Shown here in pieces: positions 41,184-50,445 of a DNA stretch of 64,000 nt. The notes under the pieces are model-generated. The model did no database searches. It worked only from the letters and a program-made list of their open reading frames with translations, and was not told where the DNA came from. Position numbers and translations under genes: made by a program. The stretch is taken from the NCBI RefSeq assembly GCF_020740535.1, contig NZ_CP082362.1, forward strand, positions 1,426,001 through 1,490,000. The letters are read 5' to 3'. The DNA comes from Streptomyces profundus. Its GTDB lineage: Bacteria; Actinomycetota; Actinomycetes; Streptomycetales; Streptomycetaceae. Position 1 is the stretch's first letter, and every line of letters begins with the position of its first letter.

Positions 41184-42914
41184 ATGAGAAGAATCCTGAT
41201 CGCCCTGCTGGCGGTCGCCGCACTGACGGGCTGCTCCTCAGCCAGCGACAGCGACAGCGACACCGACGACGGCGCCCATTCCGCCGGCCCGGCCGACGGC
41301 TCGGCCGTCGGCCACGACAACAGCCGCAGCTGTGCCCAGGAGTTGGACGAGGCGCTGGGCGCCTGGGCCGATGCCGGCTTCAGCGGCTCGGTGGCGCTCG
41401 CCACGGGCGGGGAGCCCGACTGCGTCGCCTCCTACGGTCAGGCCCTCGACGATCCGCCGACGCCGAACACGCCGGACACGGTCTTCGCCATCGGCTCGGT
41501 GAGCAAGTCGTTCACGGCCGCCGCGGTGCTCCAGCTCGCCGGCGAGGGCGCGCTGTCGCTGGACGAGCGCGCCGGCTCCCTCGTCCCCGGGCTCGGCGGT
41601 CCGGCCGCCGACGCCACGGTCGAGCAGCTCCTGCTCCACACCAGCGGGCTCACGGGCACCCACGGGGAGGATCATGTGCCGCTGGACCGCGAGGAGGCCG
41701 TGGCGGCGATCAGCCGGCTGGAGCGGGCCTTCGAGCCCGGCACCGACTTCCTCTACTCCAACGGCGGTTACACCCTGCTCGCGCTGATCATCGAGGAGCT
41801 GACGGACGAGGGCCATCGGGAGTTTCTGGCCTCGCGGATCCTGCCCCTGCCCGAGGGCGGCTCGGCCGGCGGCTTCTGGGACGGCGAGCCGGCCGCGCCC
41901 GAGCCACGGGCCAGGGGCAGGCTCGCCGACGGGCCGTCCGAGCAGGTCGGCGCGTTCGCCGGGCCGCACTGGGCGCTCGCCGGCAATGGCGATCTGGCCA
42001 TGACGGCCACGGAGTTGGCCTCCTGGACGCACGCGCTCTTCACCGGCCAGGTGGTCCCGCCGGAGTGGGCCGAGGTGATCGCGACGCCGGGGTGGGTCGG
42101 CGAGGACGGCACGGCGGAGACGCCCGGCTGGGTGGCGTTGGACGAGGCCGCCTTCGGGGCGCCGGTGCTGGCGGTGGCCGGCGGCGGCAGCGCCACGGGG
42201 CACCACGCGGTCGCCGTGTGGCTGCCGGAGAGCCGCCGTTCCCTCGCGATCACCTCCAACAGCGCGGAGATCACGGCGGAGGAGCTGGCGCGGGCGGTGG
42301 GCCCTGCGCTGCTCGCCGACGAGCCGCCGCCCCTGCCGGAGGGGCAGGCGGCGGATGTGCCGCCCGCCGAGTTGGCCGCGGTCGAGGGGGCGTACGCGCT
42401 GGCCTCCGGCGGCGTCCTCGACGTGGTCGCCGAGGGCTCCGGGCTCTCCGTCTCCGCGCACGGCCCCGATGCCGTCTCCGCCCTCTTCCCGCCCACGGGC
42501 GGCTTCACCGCCGACGAGCTGCGCGCGCACGAGGATCGGGTGCGGGCGCTGTGGGCCGGTGAGTCCCAGGAGGGCCGGGAGGAGCGGGAGGCCCTGGAGT
42601 CCGAGTTCGGGCCGATCGACGCGATCGCGGTCGATGGCACGCTGGTCGACGGAGGCGAGCCGCGCACCTATGTCACGCTCTCCGTCGGGGACGATTCGGT
42701 CACCCTGTGGTACGCCCTCGACGAGGCGGGCGGTATCGCGGGGGTCGAGGGTCCGGTGGCGGCCCCGGCCCTGCCGCTGGTCCCCGTCGGCGGTGGCGAG
42801 TTCCGGCCGGACGATCCCACGGGCGACAGATCCGAGCCGTCCGTGGCCTTCGACGAGGGCACGATGACGCTCTCCGGCCCCGCCGGTGTGACAACCGCCG
42901 AGACGGCCGACTGA
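41184..42914 (+). CDS. Serine beta-lactamase/transpeptidase-fold lipoprotein
   Basis: 576 residues, ATG 41184. Lipobox AALTGC is followed by an Asp/Ser-rich spacer. The class C/penicillin-binding fold has the catalytic Ser-x-x-Lys in IGSVSKSFTA, Tyr-x-Asn in FLYSNGGYTLLAL and HHAVAVWLPESRRSLAI where the third motif (His/Lys-Thr/Ser-Gly) is expected. The C-terminal third (from about residue 390) is a separate acidic domain with a repeated DAVSAL, PTGGFTA pattern. Such proteins act as esterases or carboxypeptidases at the cell surface, rarely as true beta-lactamases. It is followed by a two-component system, 28 bp downstream, which may sense cell-wall stress. Confidence 0.83.
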   Translation: MRRILIALLAVAALTGCSSASDSDSDTDDGAHSAGPADGSAVGHDNSRSCAQELDEALGAWADAGFSGSVALATGGEPDCVASYGQALDDPPTPNTPDTVFAIGSVSKSFTAAAVLQLAGEGALSLDERAGSLVPGLGGPAADATVEQLLLHTSGLTGTHGEDHVPLDREEAVAAISRLERAFEPGTDFLYSNGGYTLLALIIEELTDEGHREFLASRILPLPEGGSAGGFWDGEPAAPEPRARGRLADGPSEQVGAFAGPHWALAGNGDLAMTATELASWTHALFTGQVVPPEWAEVIATPGWVGEDGTAETPGWVALDEAAFGAPVLAVAGGGSATGHHAVAVWLPESRRSLAITSNSAEITAEELARAVGPALLADEPPPLPEGQAADVPPAELAAVEGAYALASGGVLDVVAEGSGLSVSAHGPDAVSALFPPTGGFTADELRAHEDRVRALWAGESQEGREEREALESEFGPIDAIAVDGTLVDGGEPRTYVTLSVGDDSVTLWYALDEAGGIAGVEGPVAAPALPLVPVGGGEFRPDDPTGDRSEPSVAFDEGTMTLSGPAGVTTAETAD

Positions 42915-42942
42915 CCGCCCGAGCCGCTGGGAGACTGCTGCC

Positions 42943-43614
42943 ATGCGCATCCTGCTGCTGGAGGACGACGCCGACCTCGCGGAGGTCGTCGCGCTCGGCC
43001 TGCGCAACGAGTCCTATGCCGTCGATGTCGTCGGCACCTACGCCGGGGCCGACGAGTTGCTCCGCACCACCACCTACGACGTGGCCTGCGTCGACCTGGG
43101 GTTGCCCGACGGCGACGGCCTCGATCTGGTGCGGAGGCTGACCACCGACGGGGAGCTGCGGCGCCCTCGGCGCTCGCTGATCCTGACGGCGCGGGACGCG
43201 GTCGGCGATCGGGTCGCCGGTCTGGACGCCGGGGCCGACGACTATCTGGTGAAGCCGTTCCACTTCGCCGAGCTCATGGCGCGGCTCCGCGCCCTGGCGC
43301 GGCGCGGCGACGATCGGGGGGCCCTGTTGAACGTGGGCGATGTGACGCTGGATCTCGCCACGCACACGGCGTCCCGCTCCGGCACGCGGCTCAGGCTCAC
43401 GGCCCGGGAGTTCTCCCTGCTGCGGTACTTCATGCACCACCCGGGGGAAGTCCTCTCCGCTGAGGATCTGTTGGAGCATGTCTGGGACGCCAACGCCGAT
43501 CCGTTCACGGCCACCGTCCGGGTCATCCTCAGCCGGCTGCGGCGAAAGCTCGGCGAGCCGCCGCTGATCTTCACGATCACCGGCGCCGGCTATCAGCTGC
43601 GGCCCTCGTCATGA
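42943..43614 (+). CDS. OmpR/PhoB-family response regulator
   Basis: 223 residues. Receiver residues are intact: acidic pair LLLEDDADL, phospho-acceptor Asp in CVDLGLPDGDG, Thr/Lys switch in LILTARD and DYLVKPF. The winged-helix DNA-binding domain is LRLTAREFSLLRYFMHHPGEVLS, followed by VRVILSRLRRKLGEP. It is controlled by the kinase whose start overlaps this stop (ATGA). The lipoprotein directly upstream is the most likely member of the regulon by position. Confidence 0.92.
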   Translation: MRILLLEDDADLAEVVALGLRNESYAVDVVGTYAGADELLRTTTYDVACVDLGLPDGDGLDLVRRLTTDGELRRPRRSLILTARDAVGDRVAGLDAGADDYLVKPFHFAELMARLRALARRGDDRGALLNVGDVTLDLATHTASRSGTRLRLTAREFSLLRYFMHHPGEVLSAEDLLEHVWDANADPFTATVRVILSRLRRKLGEPPLIFTITGAGYQLRPSS

Positions 43615-44696
43615 GCGGGCCACGGAGGCGAGGGGCCTCGCCGCTCTGGGGTTCGCTGCGCATCCGGCTGGCCCTGCTCGGCTTTCTCGCCGGCTATCTC
43701 CCGGTGCTCATCCTCTTCGGAGTGGTGCTGGTGACGGAGACCGACACCACGATCACGGTCGAGGGCGGGATGGCGACGCGAACCACGGCCACCAACCGCT
43801 CGTCCTGGGTCTCCTGGACGGTGGTGGCTCTCGGCCCGCTGGCCGCCGCCGTGTCGTGGTGGTGGGCGGGGCGCGCGGTGCGGCCCATCGAGCGGATACG
43901 GACGGTCGCCGAGGAGATCGAGGAGTCCGATCTCAGCCGCCGCATCGGGCTGGGCCACGGCCCCACGGAGATCGTCTCGCTGGCGGCCAGCTTCGACGCC
44001 ATGTTGGGGCGCCTTGAGCGCGCTGCCGATCTCCAACGGCGGTTGATCGAGGAGACCAGTCACGAGCTGCGCACCCCGCTCTCCGTGCTGACCACCAACG
44101 CCGATGTGCTGCTGGCCCATCCGGATCCGAGCGTGGAGGTGTGGCGGGAGGGGTTGCGGCGCTCGCGGCGGGCGGCCGATCGGCTACAGGCGACCATCGA
44201 CGAGCTGCTGATCGAGGCACGTGGCCGGGCCCGCACGCTCGACCGCGCCCCCGCCGATCTGACGGCGCTGGCCCGTGGCGTCGTCGAGGACGCCGCCGTG
44301 CTGGCGGCGGCGGAAGGGCTGGAGCTGCGGGTCGCCGGGGCCGCCGAGGCGATCTGCTCGGTCGACGAGCTCACCGTGCGGCGCGCGCTGTCCAACCTCG
44401 TGGAGAACGCCATCAGATACGCCTCGGACGGCGTCCCCCCGGAAGTGGAGGTGCGGGTGGAGCTCGCGGGGGCCGAGGCGGCCATAGTCGTCACCGACCA
44501 CGGCCCCGGGATTCCCCGCGAGCAGCAGGAGCACATCTTCGAACGCTTCTGGCGCGGCCACGACGATATGCGGGGTGCGGGGCTCGGTCTGCCGATCGCC
44601 TATCAGATTGCGGAGGCCCATGGGGGGCGTCTCACGGTCGCCTCCCCCGGGCCCGGCGGTGCCGGCTGCGTCTTCCGTCTCTCGCTGCGCCGCTGA
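43611..44696 (+). CDS. Sensor histidine kinase
   Basis: 361 residues, ATG 43611. Two membrane segments (RLALLGFLAGYLPVLILFGVV and SWVSWTVVALGPLAAAVSWWW) flank a short extracellular loop of about 35 residues. HAMP (RAVRPIERIRTVAEEIEESDLSRRI), the phospho-His in EETSHELRTPLSVL, the N-box NLVENAIRYA and G-boxes DHGPGIPREQQ and AGLGLPIAYQIAEAHGG are all present. It phosphorylates the partner regulator. The small loop suggests sensing within the membrane or through another protein such as the neighbouring lipoprotein. Confidence 0.92.
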   Translation: MSGPRRRGASPLWGSLRIRLALLGFLAGYLPVLILFGVVLVTETDTTITVEGGMATRTTATNRSSWVSWTVVALGPLAAAVSWWWAGRAVRPIERIRTVAEEIEESDLSRRIGLGHGPTEIVSLAASFDAMLGRLERAADLQRRLIEETSHELRTPLSVLTTNADVLLAHPDPSVEVWREGLRRSRRAADRLQATIDELLIEARGRARTLDRAPADLTALARGVVEDAAVLAAAEGLELRVAGAAEAICSVDELTVRRALSNLVENAIRYASDGVPPEVEVRVELAGAEAAIVVTDHGPGIPREQQEHIFERFWRGHDDMRGAGLGLPIAYQIAEAHGGRLTVASPGPGGAGCVFRLSLRR

Positions 44697-44734
44697 CCGG
44701 CCGGCGGGCGCCGCTCGCGCGGTACGGTCCACCC

Positions 44735-45448
44735 ATGGGGACAGGCCAGTTGATCGGCTCCGGCCGAAGCGCGGACGTGTTCGCCATCGACCGGGACTGG
44801 GTCCTGCGCCGCTACCGGAACGGCGATGACGCCACGGTGGAGGCCGAGGTGATGGCCTATCTCGCGGAGCGCGGGTATCCGGTGCCCCGGGTGCGGGCGC
44901 CAGAGGCGGCCGAGGCCGGTGTGGCGACCGCAGGAGATCTGGTGCTGCGGCGGCTGCGCGGCCCCTCGATGCTGGTGGCGCTCGGGCGCGGCACGGTCGG
45001 CGCCGAGGAGGCCGGGGCGACCCTCGGGGCGCTGCTGAACACCCTGCACGCGATCCCCGCCCGGCTCTCCACCGATCCCGCGGTCCGCGTCCTCCACCTC
45101 GATCTCCACCCGGACAACGTGATGTTGACCCCGGCGGGTCCGATGGTGATCGACTGGTGCAACAGCGAGGAGGGGCCCCCGGGGCTGGACTGGGCCATGT
45201 CGGCGCTGATCCTGGCCCAGGTCGCCGTCGGCCCGATGGCGGAGGCGGCCGTCGCGCGCGCCGTGCTGCCCTCCCTGCTGCGGCGGATCGCCCCGTCCGT
45301 CCGGTGGGGGAACGCCGAGGCCGGCTGCCTGGCGGAGGCCAGGGCGCGGCGGGCGGCCGACCCCGCGATGAGCGAGGCGGAGACCGGGCTCCTCGACGAC
45401 GCGGTCCGCCTGGTGCTCACGCACACGCCGCCCTCGGCCAGCGGCTGA
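44735..45448 (+). CDS. Phosphotransferase with APH-like fold
   Basis: 237 residues, ATG 44735. Reduced protein-kinase-like fold of the APH family. The N-terminal strand is LIGSGRSADVFAIDRDWVLRRY, where the ATP-lysine position is taken by Arg. The catalytic loop is LHLDLHPDNVML (Brenner-like HxDxHPxN) and the metal motif MVIDWCNSEEG is Asp-Trp-Cys. It is shorter than typical aminoglycoside phosphotransferases (about 260-300), with an abridged N-lobe. Substrate could be an antibiotic, a sugar or a choline-like amine. It is 38 bp after the sensor kinase, on the same strand. Confidence 0.75.
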   Translation: MGTGQLIGSGRSADVFAIDRDWVLRRYRNGDDATVEAEVMAYLAERGYPVPRVRAPEAAEAGVATAGDLVLRRLRGPSMLVALGRGTVGAEEAGATLGALLNTLHAIPARLSTDPAVRVLHLDLHPDNVMLTPAGPMVIDWCNSEEGPPGLDWAMSALILAQVAVGPMAEAAVARAVLPSLLRRIAPSVRWGNAEAGCLAEARARRAADPAMSEAETGLLDDAVRLVLTHTPPSASG

Positions 45449-45515
45449 AGGGGCGCCCACCGGCCCGGCGGCAAACCGGGTGCGGAGGGGGCGTCCCGTT
45501 GGCACCCTGAGGCCC

Positions 45516-46757
45516 ATGGACCACCAGCACGGCGCCTCGCAGCAGGACGACCCCCACCACGACGCCCCGCGGCCGTCCCCGTCCGCCCCGTTGATCGAGA
45601 CCCCCATCGGGGATGACCTGCTGTTCGGCGCACTCGATATCGAGCGCACCGAGCACGGCCTGCTGCCGCATCGGCTGCCCGCTCGGGCCCGGGCGCAGTG
45701 CGACGACGGTCAGCTGGCCATGGCGGAGTCCCAGCCGTCGGGCGTTCGGCTGGTCTTCCGCAGCCGGGCCACCGTCGTCGAGCTGGACACGCTCCCCACC
45801 AAGACCGTCTACCAGGGCGCCCCGCCGCGCCCCGACGGTGTCTACGACCTGCTGGTCGACGGGCTGCCGGTCGGCCGGGCGAGCGCGCCGGGCGGCATGG
45901 TGCTCTCCGTGGACATGGCCGCCGGCACCGCGGAGACGCTGCCCGGCCCGGTCGGCACCGTCCGGTTCGCCGGGCTGTCGGACGCGGCGAAGGAGATCGC
46001 GATCTGGCTGCCGCACAACGAGATCACCCGGCTGGTGGCGCTGCGCACCGACGCCCCCGTCACGCCGGCGGGGCCGTCGGGCCGGCGGGTGTGGCTGCAC
46101 CACGGCAGCTCCATCAGCCAGGGTTCGAACGCCGCCAGCCCCAGCAGCACCTGGCCGGCGCTGGCCGCTTCCCTCGGGGGCGTGGAGCTCGTCAATCTGG
46201 GCCTGGGCGGCGGCGGGCTGCTCGATCCGTTCACCGCCCGCGCCATGCGCGACACCCCGGCGGATCTGCTGAGCGTCAAGATCGGCATCAATCTGGTCAA
46301 CGCCGATCTGATGCGGCTGCGCGCCTTCACCTCGGCCGTGCATGGCTTCCTCGACACCCTCCGTGAGGGCCATCCGACCACGCCGCTGCTGGTCGTCTCG
46401 CCCTTGCTGTGCCCGCTGCACGAGGACACCCCGGGGCCGAGCGTCCCCGACTTCAGCGATCTCAGCAGCGGGATCCTGCGGTTCCGCGCCGCCGGCGATC
46501 CGGCGGAGCTGGCCTCTGGGAAGCTGACGCTCACGGTCATCAGGGACGAGCTGGCCCGGATCGTGGGCCGGCGGGCGGTCGACGATCCCGAGCTGTACTA
46601 CCTCGACGGCCGGGCCCTCTACGGCGAGGCCGACTACGCGGAGTTGCCGCTGCCCGACGAGCTGCATCCGGACGCCGCCACCCACGGCCGGGTCGGGGAG
46701 CGGTTCGCCGAGCTGGTCTTCGCCGGTGGCGGCCCGTTCGCCGCCGGGCGCCCCTGA
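45516..46757 (+). CDS. SGNH/GDSL hydrolase
   Basis: 413 residues, ATG 45516. The N-terminal half is a beta-rich domain (LFGALDIERTEHGLLPHRL and a VYDLLVDGLPVG strand) that appears non-catalytic. The SGNH domain from about residue 185 has block I RVWLHHGSSISQGS with the Ser nucleophile, block II LVNLGLGGGGL, block III VKIGINLVNADL with Asn and block V PDELHPDAATHG with the Asp-His pair. No signal peptide, so it probably acts on an intracellular acetyl or acyl ester. Domain order matches carbohydrate esterase-like SGNH proteins of Streptomyces. Confidence 0.83.
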   Translation: MDHQHGASQQDDPHHDAPRPSPSAPLIETPIGDDLLFGALDIERTEHGLLPHRLPARARAQCDDGQLAMAESQPSGVRLVFRSRATVVELDTLPTKTVYQGAPPRPDGVYDLLVDGLPVGRASAPGGMVLSVDMAAGTAETLPGPVGTVRFAGLSDAAKEIAIWLPHNEITRLVALRTDAPVTPAGPSGRRVWLHHGSSISQGSNAASPSSTWPALAASLGGVELVNLGLGGGGLLDPFTARAMRDTPADLLSVKIGINLVNADLMRLRAFTSAVHGFLDTLREGHPTTPLLVVSPLLCPLHEDTPGPSVPDFSDLSSGILRFRAAGDPAELASGKLTLTVIRDELARIVGRRAVDDPELYYLDGRALYGEADYAELPLPDELHPDAATHGRVGERFAELVFAGGGPFAAGRP

Positions 46758-46782
46758 GCCGCTTCCCCGGGCACCGGCGGGG

Positions 46783-47820
46783 TCAGGGGCGGACGAGGAC
46801 CTTGAGCGCCTCGCGGCGGTCCATCGCCCGATAGCCGTCGGGGACGTCCTCCAGGCCCACCGTCCGGTCGAAGACCCGCCCCGGTTCGACGGTCCCGTCG
46901 AGGATCGCGGGCATCAGCTCCTCGATATAGGCGCGCGCGGGCGCCACGCCGCCGGCGAGCCGGACGTTGCGGCTGAAGAGGCTGTCCCAGCCGATCGGCG
47001 CCTCGACGTACTGCGGGGCGCCGACCCGGCTGATCACGCCGCCGGCGCGCACCGCGCCGACCGCCATGTCATAGGCCGGCCTGAGCCCGACCGCCTCCAG
47101 CACGGCCTCGCTGCCGTCGCCGCCGGTCAGCTCGCGGACCCGCTCGACGCCCTCGGGGCCGCGCTCGGGCACCACTTCGGTGGCGCCGAACTCCCGGCCC
47201 AGGTCGGTGCGGTCCCGGTGGCGCCCCATGAGGATGATCCGCTCGGCCCCCAGGCGCCGCGCGGCGAGCACCGCCATCAGCCCGACCGCCCCGTCCCCGA
47301 TCACGGTGACCGTGCTGCCGGGGCCGACCTGGCCCCCCTTCGCCGCGTGGTACCCCGTGCCATAGACGTCGGCCAGCGTCAGCAGCGACGGCAGCAGGGG
47401 TGAGTCCTCGGCGACCGGCAGACGGACGAGGGTGCCCTGGGCCTGCGGGACGCGCACCGCCTCCGCCTGCCCGCCGCCCACCCCTTCGGCGTTGTAGTAC
47501 CCGCCGTGCCGGCAGGAGACCTGTAGGCCCGCGCGGCAGAAGTCGCAGGTGTTGTCCGCGTAGACGAACGGGGAGACGACCAGGTCGCCGGGGCGGAGGC
47601 CGGAGACCTCCGAGCCGACGTCCTCGACCACGCCGAGGAACTCGTGGCCGATCGACGCTGGCCCGTCGGACGGGGGTCTGTTGTGGTACGGGTGCAGATC
47701 GCTGCCGCAGACACAGGCGAGGAGGACCCGCACGATGGCGTCCGTGGGCTCGCGGAGCTCCGGATCGGGGGCGTCCTCGACCCGCACATCGCCGGCCTCG
47801 TGGATAAACGTCGCTCGCAT
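46783..47820 (-). CDS. Zinc-dependent alcohol dehydrogenase (MDR family)
   Basis: 345 residues from ATG 47820 with GGGAGAG upstream. Catalytic zinc ligands: Cys in LACVCGSDLHP, His-Glu in IGHEFLGVV. The structural-zinc lobe reads NTCDFCRAGLQVSC, with three Cys and an Asp where the fourth Cys is expected. The NAD(P) fold is VTVIGDGAVGLMAVLAARRLGAERIILMG. It probably oxidises a sugar alcohol or small aldehyde. It reads convergently with the SGNH gene and is 121 bp downstream of the GntR gene on the same strand. Confidence 0.88.
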   Translation of the reverse strand: MRATFIHEAGDVRVEDAPDPELREPTDAIVRVLLACVCGSDLHPYHNRPPSDGPASIGHEFLGVVEDVGSEVSGLRPGDLVVSPFVYADNTCDFCRAGLQVSCRHGGYYNAEGVGGGQAEAVRVPQAQGTLVRLPVAEDSPLLPSLLTLADVYGTGYHAAKGGQVGPGSTVTVIGDGAVGLMAVLAARRLGAERIILMGRHRDRTDLGREFGATEVVPERGPEGVERVRELTGGDGSEAVLEAVGLRPAYDMAVGAVRAGGVISRVGAPQYVEAPIGWDSLFSRNVRLAGGVAPARAYIEELMPAILDGTVEPGRVFDRTVGLEDVPDGYRAMDRREALKVLVRP

Positions 47821-47941
47821 AGCTCTCCCTTCGCGGACCGCCCCGCTCTTCGCGGGCCGTCGCGGGCCTGGCCGGCACTTCGCCGGCCCCGCCTGGCGTC
47901 CCCCTTCTGAGAGCCCCCTGGCGGCGAAAGGAAACCCGCGG

Positions 47942-48790
47942 TCAGTCGGCGGGCTGGATGTCGCCGGTGGTGGCGGAGACGACGGGGCGGCCCGAGCTGG
48001 AGTCGGCCGGGGGCATTCCCGGGTGGTGGCCGCCGGCCGCCCCCGCGCCGGCGCCCGGTGCCCCGGTGCCGGTGAGGGCGAGCCGGGAGACGATGCGGTA
48101 GCGGTCGCCCCGGTACAGCGAGTGGCAGTACTCGACGGTACGGCCCTCCGTGTCGGTGGTGACGCGTTCGAAGAGCAGCGCGGGGGAGAACGCCGGCACG
48201 TCCAGCAGCGCGGCCTCGGCCTCGCTGACCACGGTCGGCTCGATGGACTGGATGGCCTCCCGCACCCGCACGCCGTGGCGTTCCCGCAGATGGTCGTAGA
48301 GGTCGCCGGCGGCCAGCTCGCGCGGGTCGAGTTCGGGGGCGAGGTCGGCCGGGAGGTGCAGGTACTCGACGGCCATGGGGATGGACTCCACCAGCCGCAG
48401 CCGGGCGACGTAGAAGATCCGTCCGGCGGGCGACATCCGGAGCTTGCGCCCCACCCGGGCGCCGGCCGCCTGGTCGGTGAACTCCAGGACGCGACTGGTC
48501 CAGGCCCCGGAGGCCGGTGGGACGGCGAAGGAGTCGCCGCCGGAGACCAGTTCCTGGGTGATCTTGCCCGGGGCGATGAACATGCCGCGCCCGTGTTCGC
48601 GGACGAGTTGGCCGGTCGCGACCAGTTCGTCCACCGCGGCGCGCAGCGTCGGCCTGGACACCTCAAGCCGGGCGCAGAGGGAGCGTTCGGAGGGGATCGC
48701 GTCGCCTGGGCGTCGTTCCTCGATCAGCTCCAGCAGGTGCTCCCGCACCCGTTCGCGCTTGAGGGCCGCCCCGGGTGACGGTCTGGCCAT
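47942..48790 (-). CDS. GntR/HutC-family regulator with UTRA domain
   Basis: 282 residues from ATG 48790 with GGAGGG upstream. N-terminal winged helix (REHLLELIEERRPGDAIPSERSLCARLEVSRPTLR). The UTRA effector domain includes RVGRKLRMSPAGRIFYVARLRLVESIPMAVEYLHLP and ends CHSLYRGDRYRIVSRL. The C-terminus has a low-complexity Gly/Ala tail. Related regulators such as DasR sense phosphorylated amino sugars. Direct half-sites (CTGGTCA, two copies) lie in its own promoter, and a TGGTCAA word recurs before the hexosaminidase and importer genes. This supports control of the amino-sugar locus and of itself. Confidence 0.87.
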   Translation of the reverse strand: MARPSPGAALKRERVREHLLELIEERRPGDAIPSERSLCARLEVSRPTLRAAVDELVATGQLVREHGRGMFIAPGKITQELVSGGDSFAVPPASGAWTSRVLEFTDQAAGARVGRKLRMSPAGRIFYVARLRLVESIPMAVEYLHLPADLAPELDPRELAAGDLYDHLRERHGVRVREAIQSIEPTVVSEAEAALLDVPAFSPALLFERVTTDTEGRTVEYCHSLYRGDRYRIVSRLALTGTGAPGAGAGAAGGHHPGMPPADSSSGRPVVSATTGDIQPAD

Positions 48791-48845
48791 GGTCCCTCCC
48801 CCGTGCTCGACGGCTGCTCCCGGCGGTGGCTCCGGGCCGCCGCTC

Positions 48846-48866
48846 TTGACCAGCATATGACCAGTT
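48846..48866 (-). promoter_or_regulatory. Candidate GntR site upstream of its own gene
   Basis: Two direct copies of TGACCAG, 4 bp apart (48847-48853, 48858-48864), sit 56 bp upstream of the gntR start. TTGACCA recurs, as the complement of TGGTCAA, at 52078 and 52332. Confidence 0.5.
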
Positions 48867-48938
48867 GGCGCCGGCCGGTGCCCGAGGCTGCCGCACCGGC
48901 CGGCGCTTCTCGCCTGTCCTGGAAGGGAGTCGGGGCGG

Positions 48939-50381
48939 TCAGCCGGCGGGGACGGTGTCCTCGAAGGAGACGCCCTCGCCCCGGTACTCCGCGATCCGCG
49001 CGGTGACCTGTGCGGGGGTCAGCGCGGTGTCCGCGGCGAAGTAGACGTAGTCCACCTGCTGGTCGTAGGCGCGCGGCGTGGTGTCGGGCTGTCCGAGCAG
49101 GTCGATGAACCACTGGTTGAAGTTGATCGACATGGGCCGCTCCGGCAGGTAGGGCTCGCCGTGCACGGCGAAGAGCCGGCCGTCGAGGTAGTACCTGATG
49201 CTCTGGTCGTCGATGGTGAACACCAGGTCGTGCCAGCCGTCGAAACTGGTTCGCTCGGCGGTGTGGGTGTTGACCGCCTCCCAGGGGTCGGGGCGGTAGG
49301 TCTCCCAGGAGGTGGCGTAGAGGATGTTGTCCGGCTCGCCCCAGCCGCCGTTGGGCAGGTACTCGAAGTCGTACTCGGCGTAGTCCGGGTCCATGGGGGC
49401 TTCGAGGGCGTTGATGGAGAAGAAGGTCTGCACCAGGTGGTCGCCGTCGGGTCCGAAGCGCGGGGCGTCGGAGAACCGCACCCTGGCGGCGTAGGTGCCC
49501 TCCTTGAACTTGAGTTCCGAGGTGTACAGCTCGGACTGTTCGGTGCCGCCCGGGGTGCCGTCGGTGCCGGACTCCAGGTTGAGCACGGTGGAGCCCCCGC
49601 TGGTCGGGAAGGTGATGTTCTCCGCCGGCCAGCTGGCGCCGGGGACGCCAGGGCCGCCCGGGTAGCCGCGCACGATCCACCCGTTGCCGCTCAGCGCCGG
49701 GTCGGCGTGCCCGGTGTAGTCGAAGTCGTCGAAGAGTTCACCCGTGGGGTCGCCGGGCTCGCCCGGTTCGCCGGGGTCCTCTCCCTCGGGGGCCGTGCCC
49801 CAGACCAGGGCGCCGCCGCGCCGCACGGTGATCCGCTCCCAGGGGCCGTAGGCGGTCTGGGCCGCGCCGAAGGAGTAGTCATCGGACTGGACCACCTGTT
49901 GCCAGTCCGCGCGGTGCAGGCGGAGTTGCAGGTCACCGGTGTCCGTCCCGGGGGCGAGGGTGCCGGCGCCGGTGCCGAAGCCGACCTCCAGATAGCGGTC
50001 CGCCGTGGCGGTCGGCTGGTCCAACAGGCCGAACGAGCCGCGCACCTGGGAGCAGGAGACGACGGCCCAGGAGCAGCCGAAGCGGTAGTCGGTGCCGGGC
50101 GACTCGGCCTTGAAGTAGTAGCGAATGGTCAACTCACCGAGCGGAACTGATTGGTCGCCGGTGTTGACCAGTTTGAGCCAGGGTTCGATCTGGTCGGCGG
50201 TGGCCCCGCCGTTGCCGGTGCGGTAGTGGAGGGCCACGGCGGTGTCGTCGGCGGCCGTGGCCGAGCCCGGGGGCTCGGCGTGGGAGGTGCCGGCGGCGCC
50301 GAGCCCGGCTGCCAGGGCGAGACCGGCCGCCAGGGCGGCGATCCGCCGCCGGATCGACGGTCCCGGATGGGAGGGGCGCAT
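48939..50381 (-). CDS. Secreted CBM3-GH16 glycoside hydrolase
   Basis: 480 residues from ATG 50381 with AAGGAG upstream. Signal peptide LAAGLALAAGLGAAGTSHA. Residues about 45-195 form a CBM3-like module (VALHYRTGNGGATADQIEPWLKLVNTG and YYFKAESPGTDYRFGCSWAVVSC), followed by a DPGEPGEPGDP linker. The catalytic GH16 jelly roll has the ExDxE motif in EYDFEYLPNGGWG and ends YRGEGVSFEDTVPAG. CBM3 binds crystalline cellulose or chitin; GH16 enzymes cut beta-glucans. An N-terminal CBM3 on a GH16 is uncommon. It lies between the GntR gene and the hexosaminidase, and may start polymer breakdown for this locus. Confidence 0.83.
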   Translation of the reverse strand: MRPSHPGPSIRRRIAALAAGLALAAGLGAAGTSHAEPPGSATAADDTAVALHYRTGNGGATADQIEPWLKLVNTGDQSVPLGELTIRYYFKAESPGTDYRFGCSWAVVSCSQVRGSFGLLDQPTATADRYLEVGFGTGAGTLAPGTDTGDLQLRLHRADWQQVVQSDDYSFGAAQTAYGPWERITVRRGGALVWGTAPEGEDPGEPGEPGDPTGELFDDFDYTGHADPALSGNGWIVRGYPGGPGVPGASWPAENITFPTSGGSTVLNLESGTDGTPGGTEQSELYTSELKFKEGTYAARVRFSDAPRFGPDGDHLVQTFFSINALEAPMDPDYAEYDFEYLPNGGWGEPDNILYATSWETYRPDPWEAVNTHTAERTSFDGWHDLVFTIDDQSIRYYLDGRLFAVHGEPYLPERPMSINFNQWFIDLLGQPDTTPRAYDQQVDYVYFAADTALTPAQVTARIAEYRGEGVSFEDTVPAG

Positions 50382-50445
50382 GGATCACTTCTCCTTCGGT
50401 GCGGGGGGACGGGCGGGACGATCACGGGCGGGAGGTCACGAGCGG

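Noticed and set aside
43611..46757. Possibility that the kinase, APH-fold and SGNH genes form one antibiotic-resistance operon.
   Set aside because: The order and spacing allow co-transcription, but nothing links them to a specific drug.
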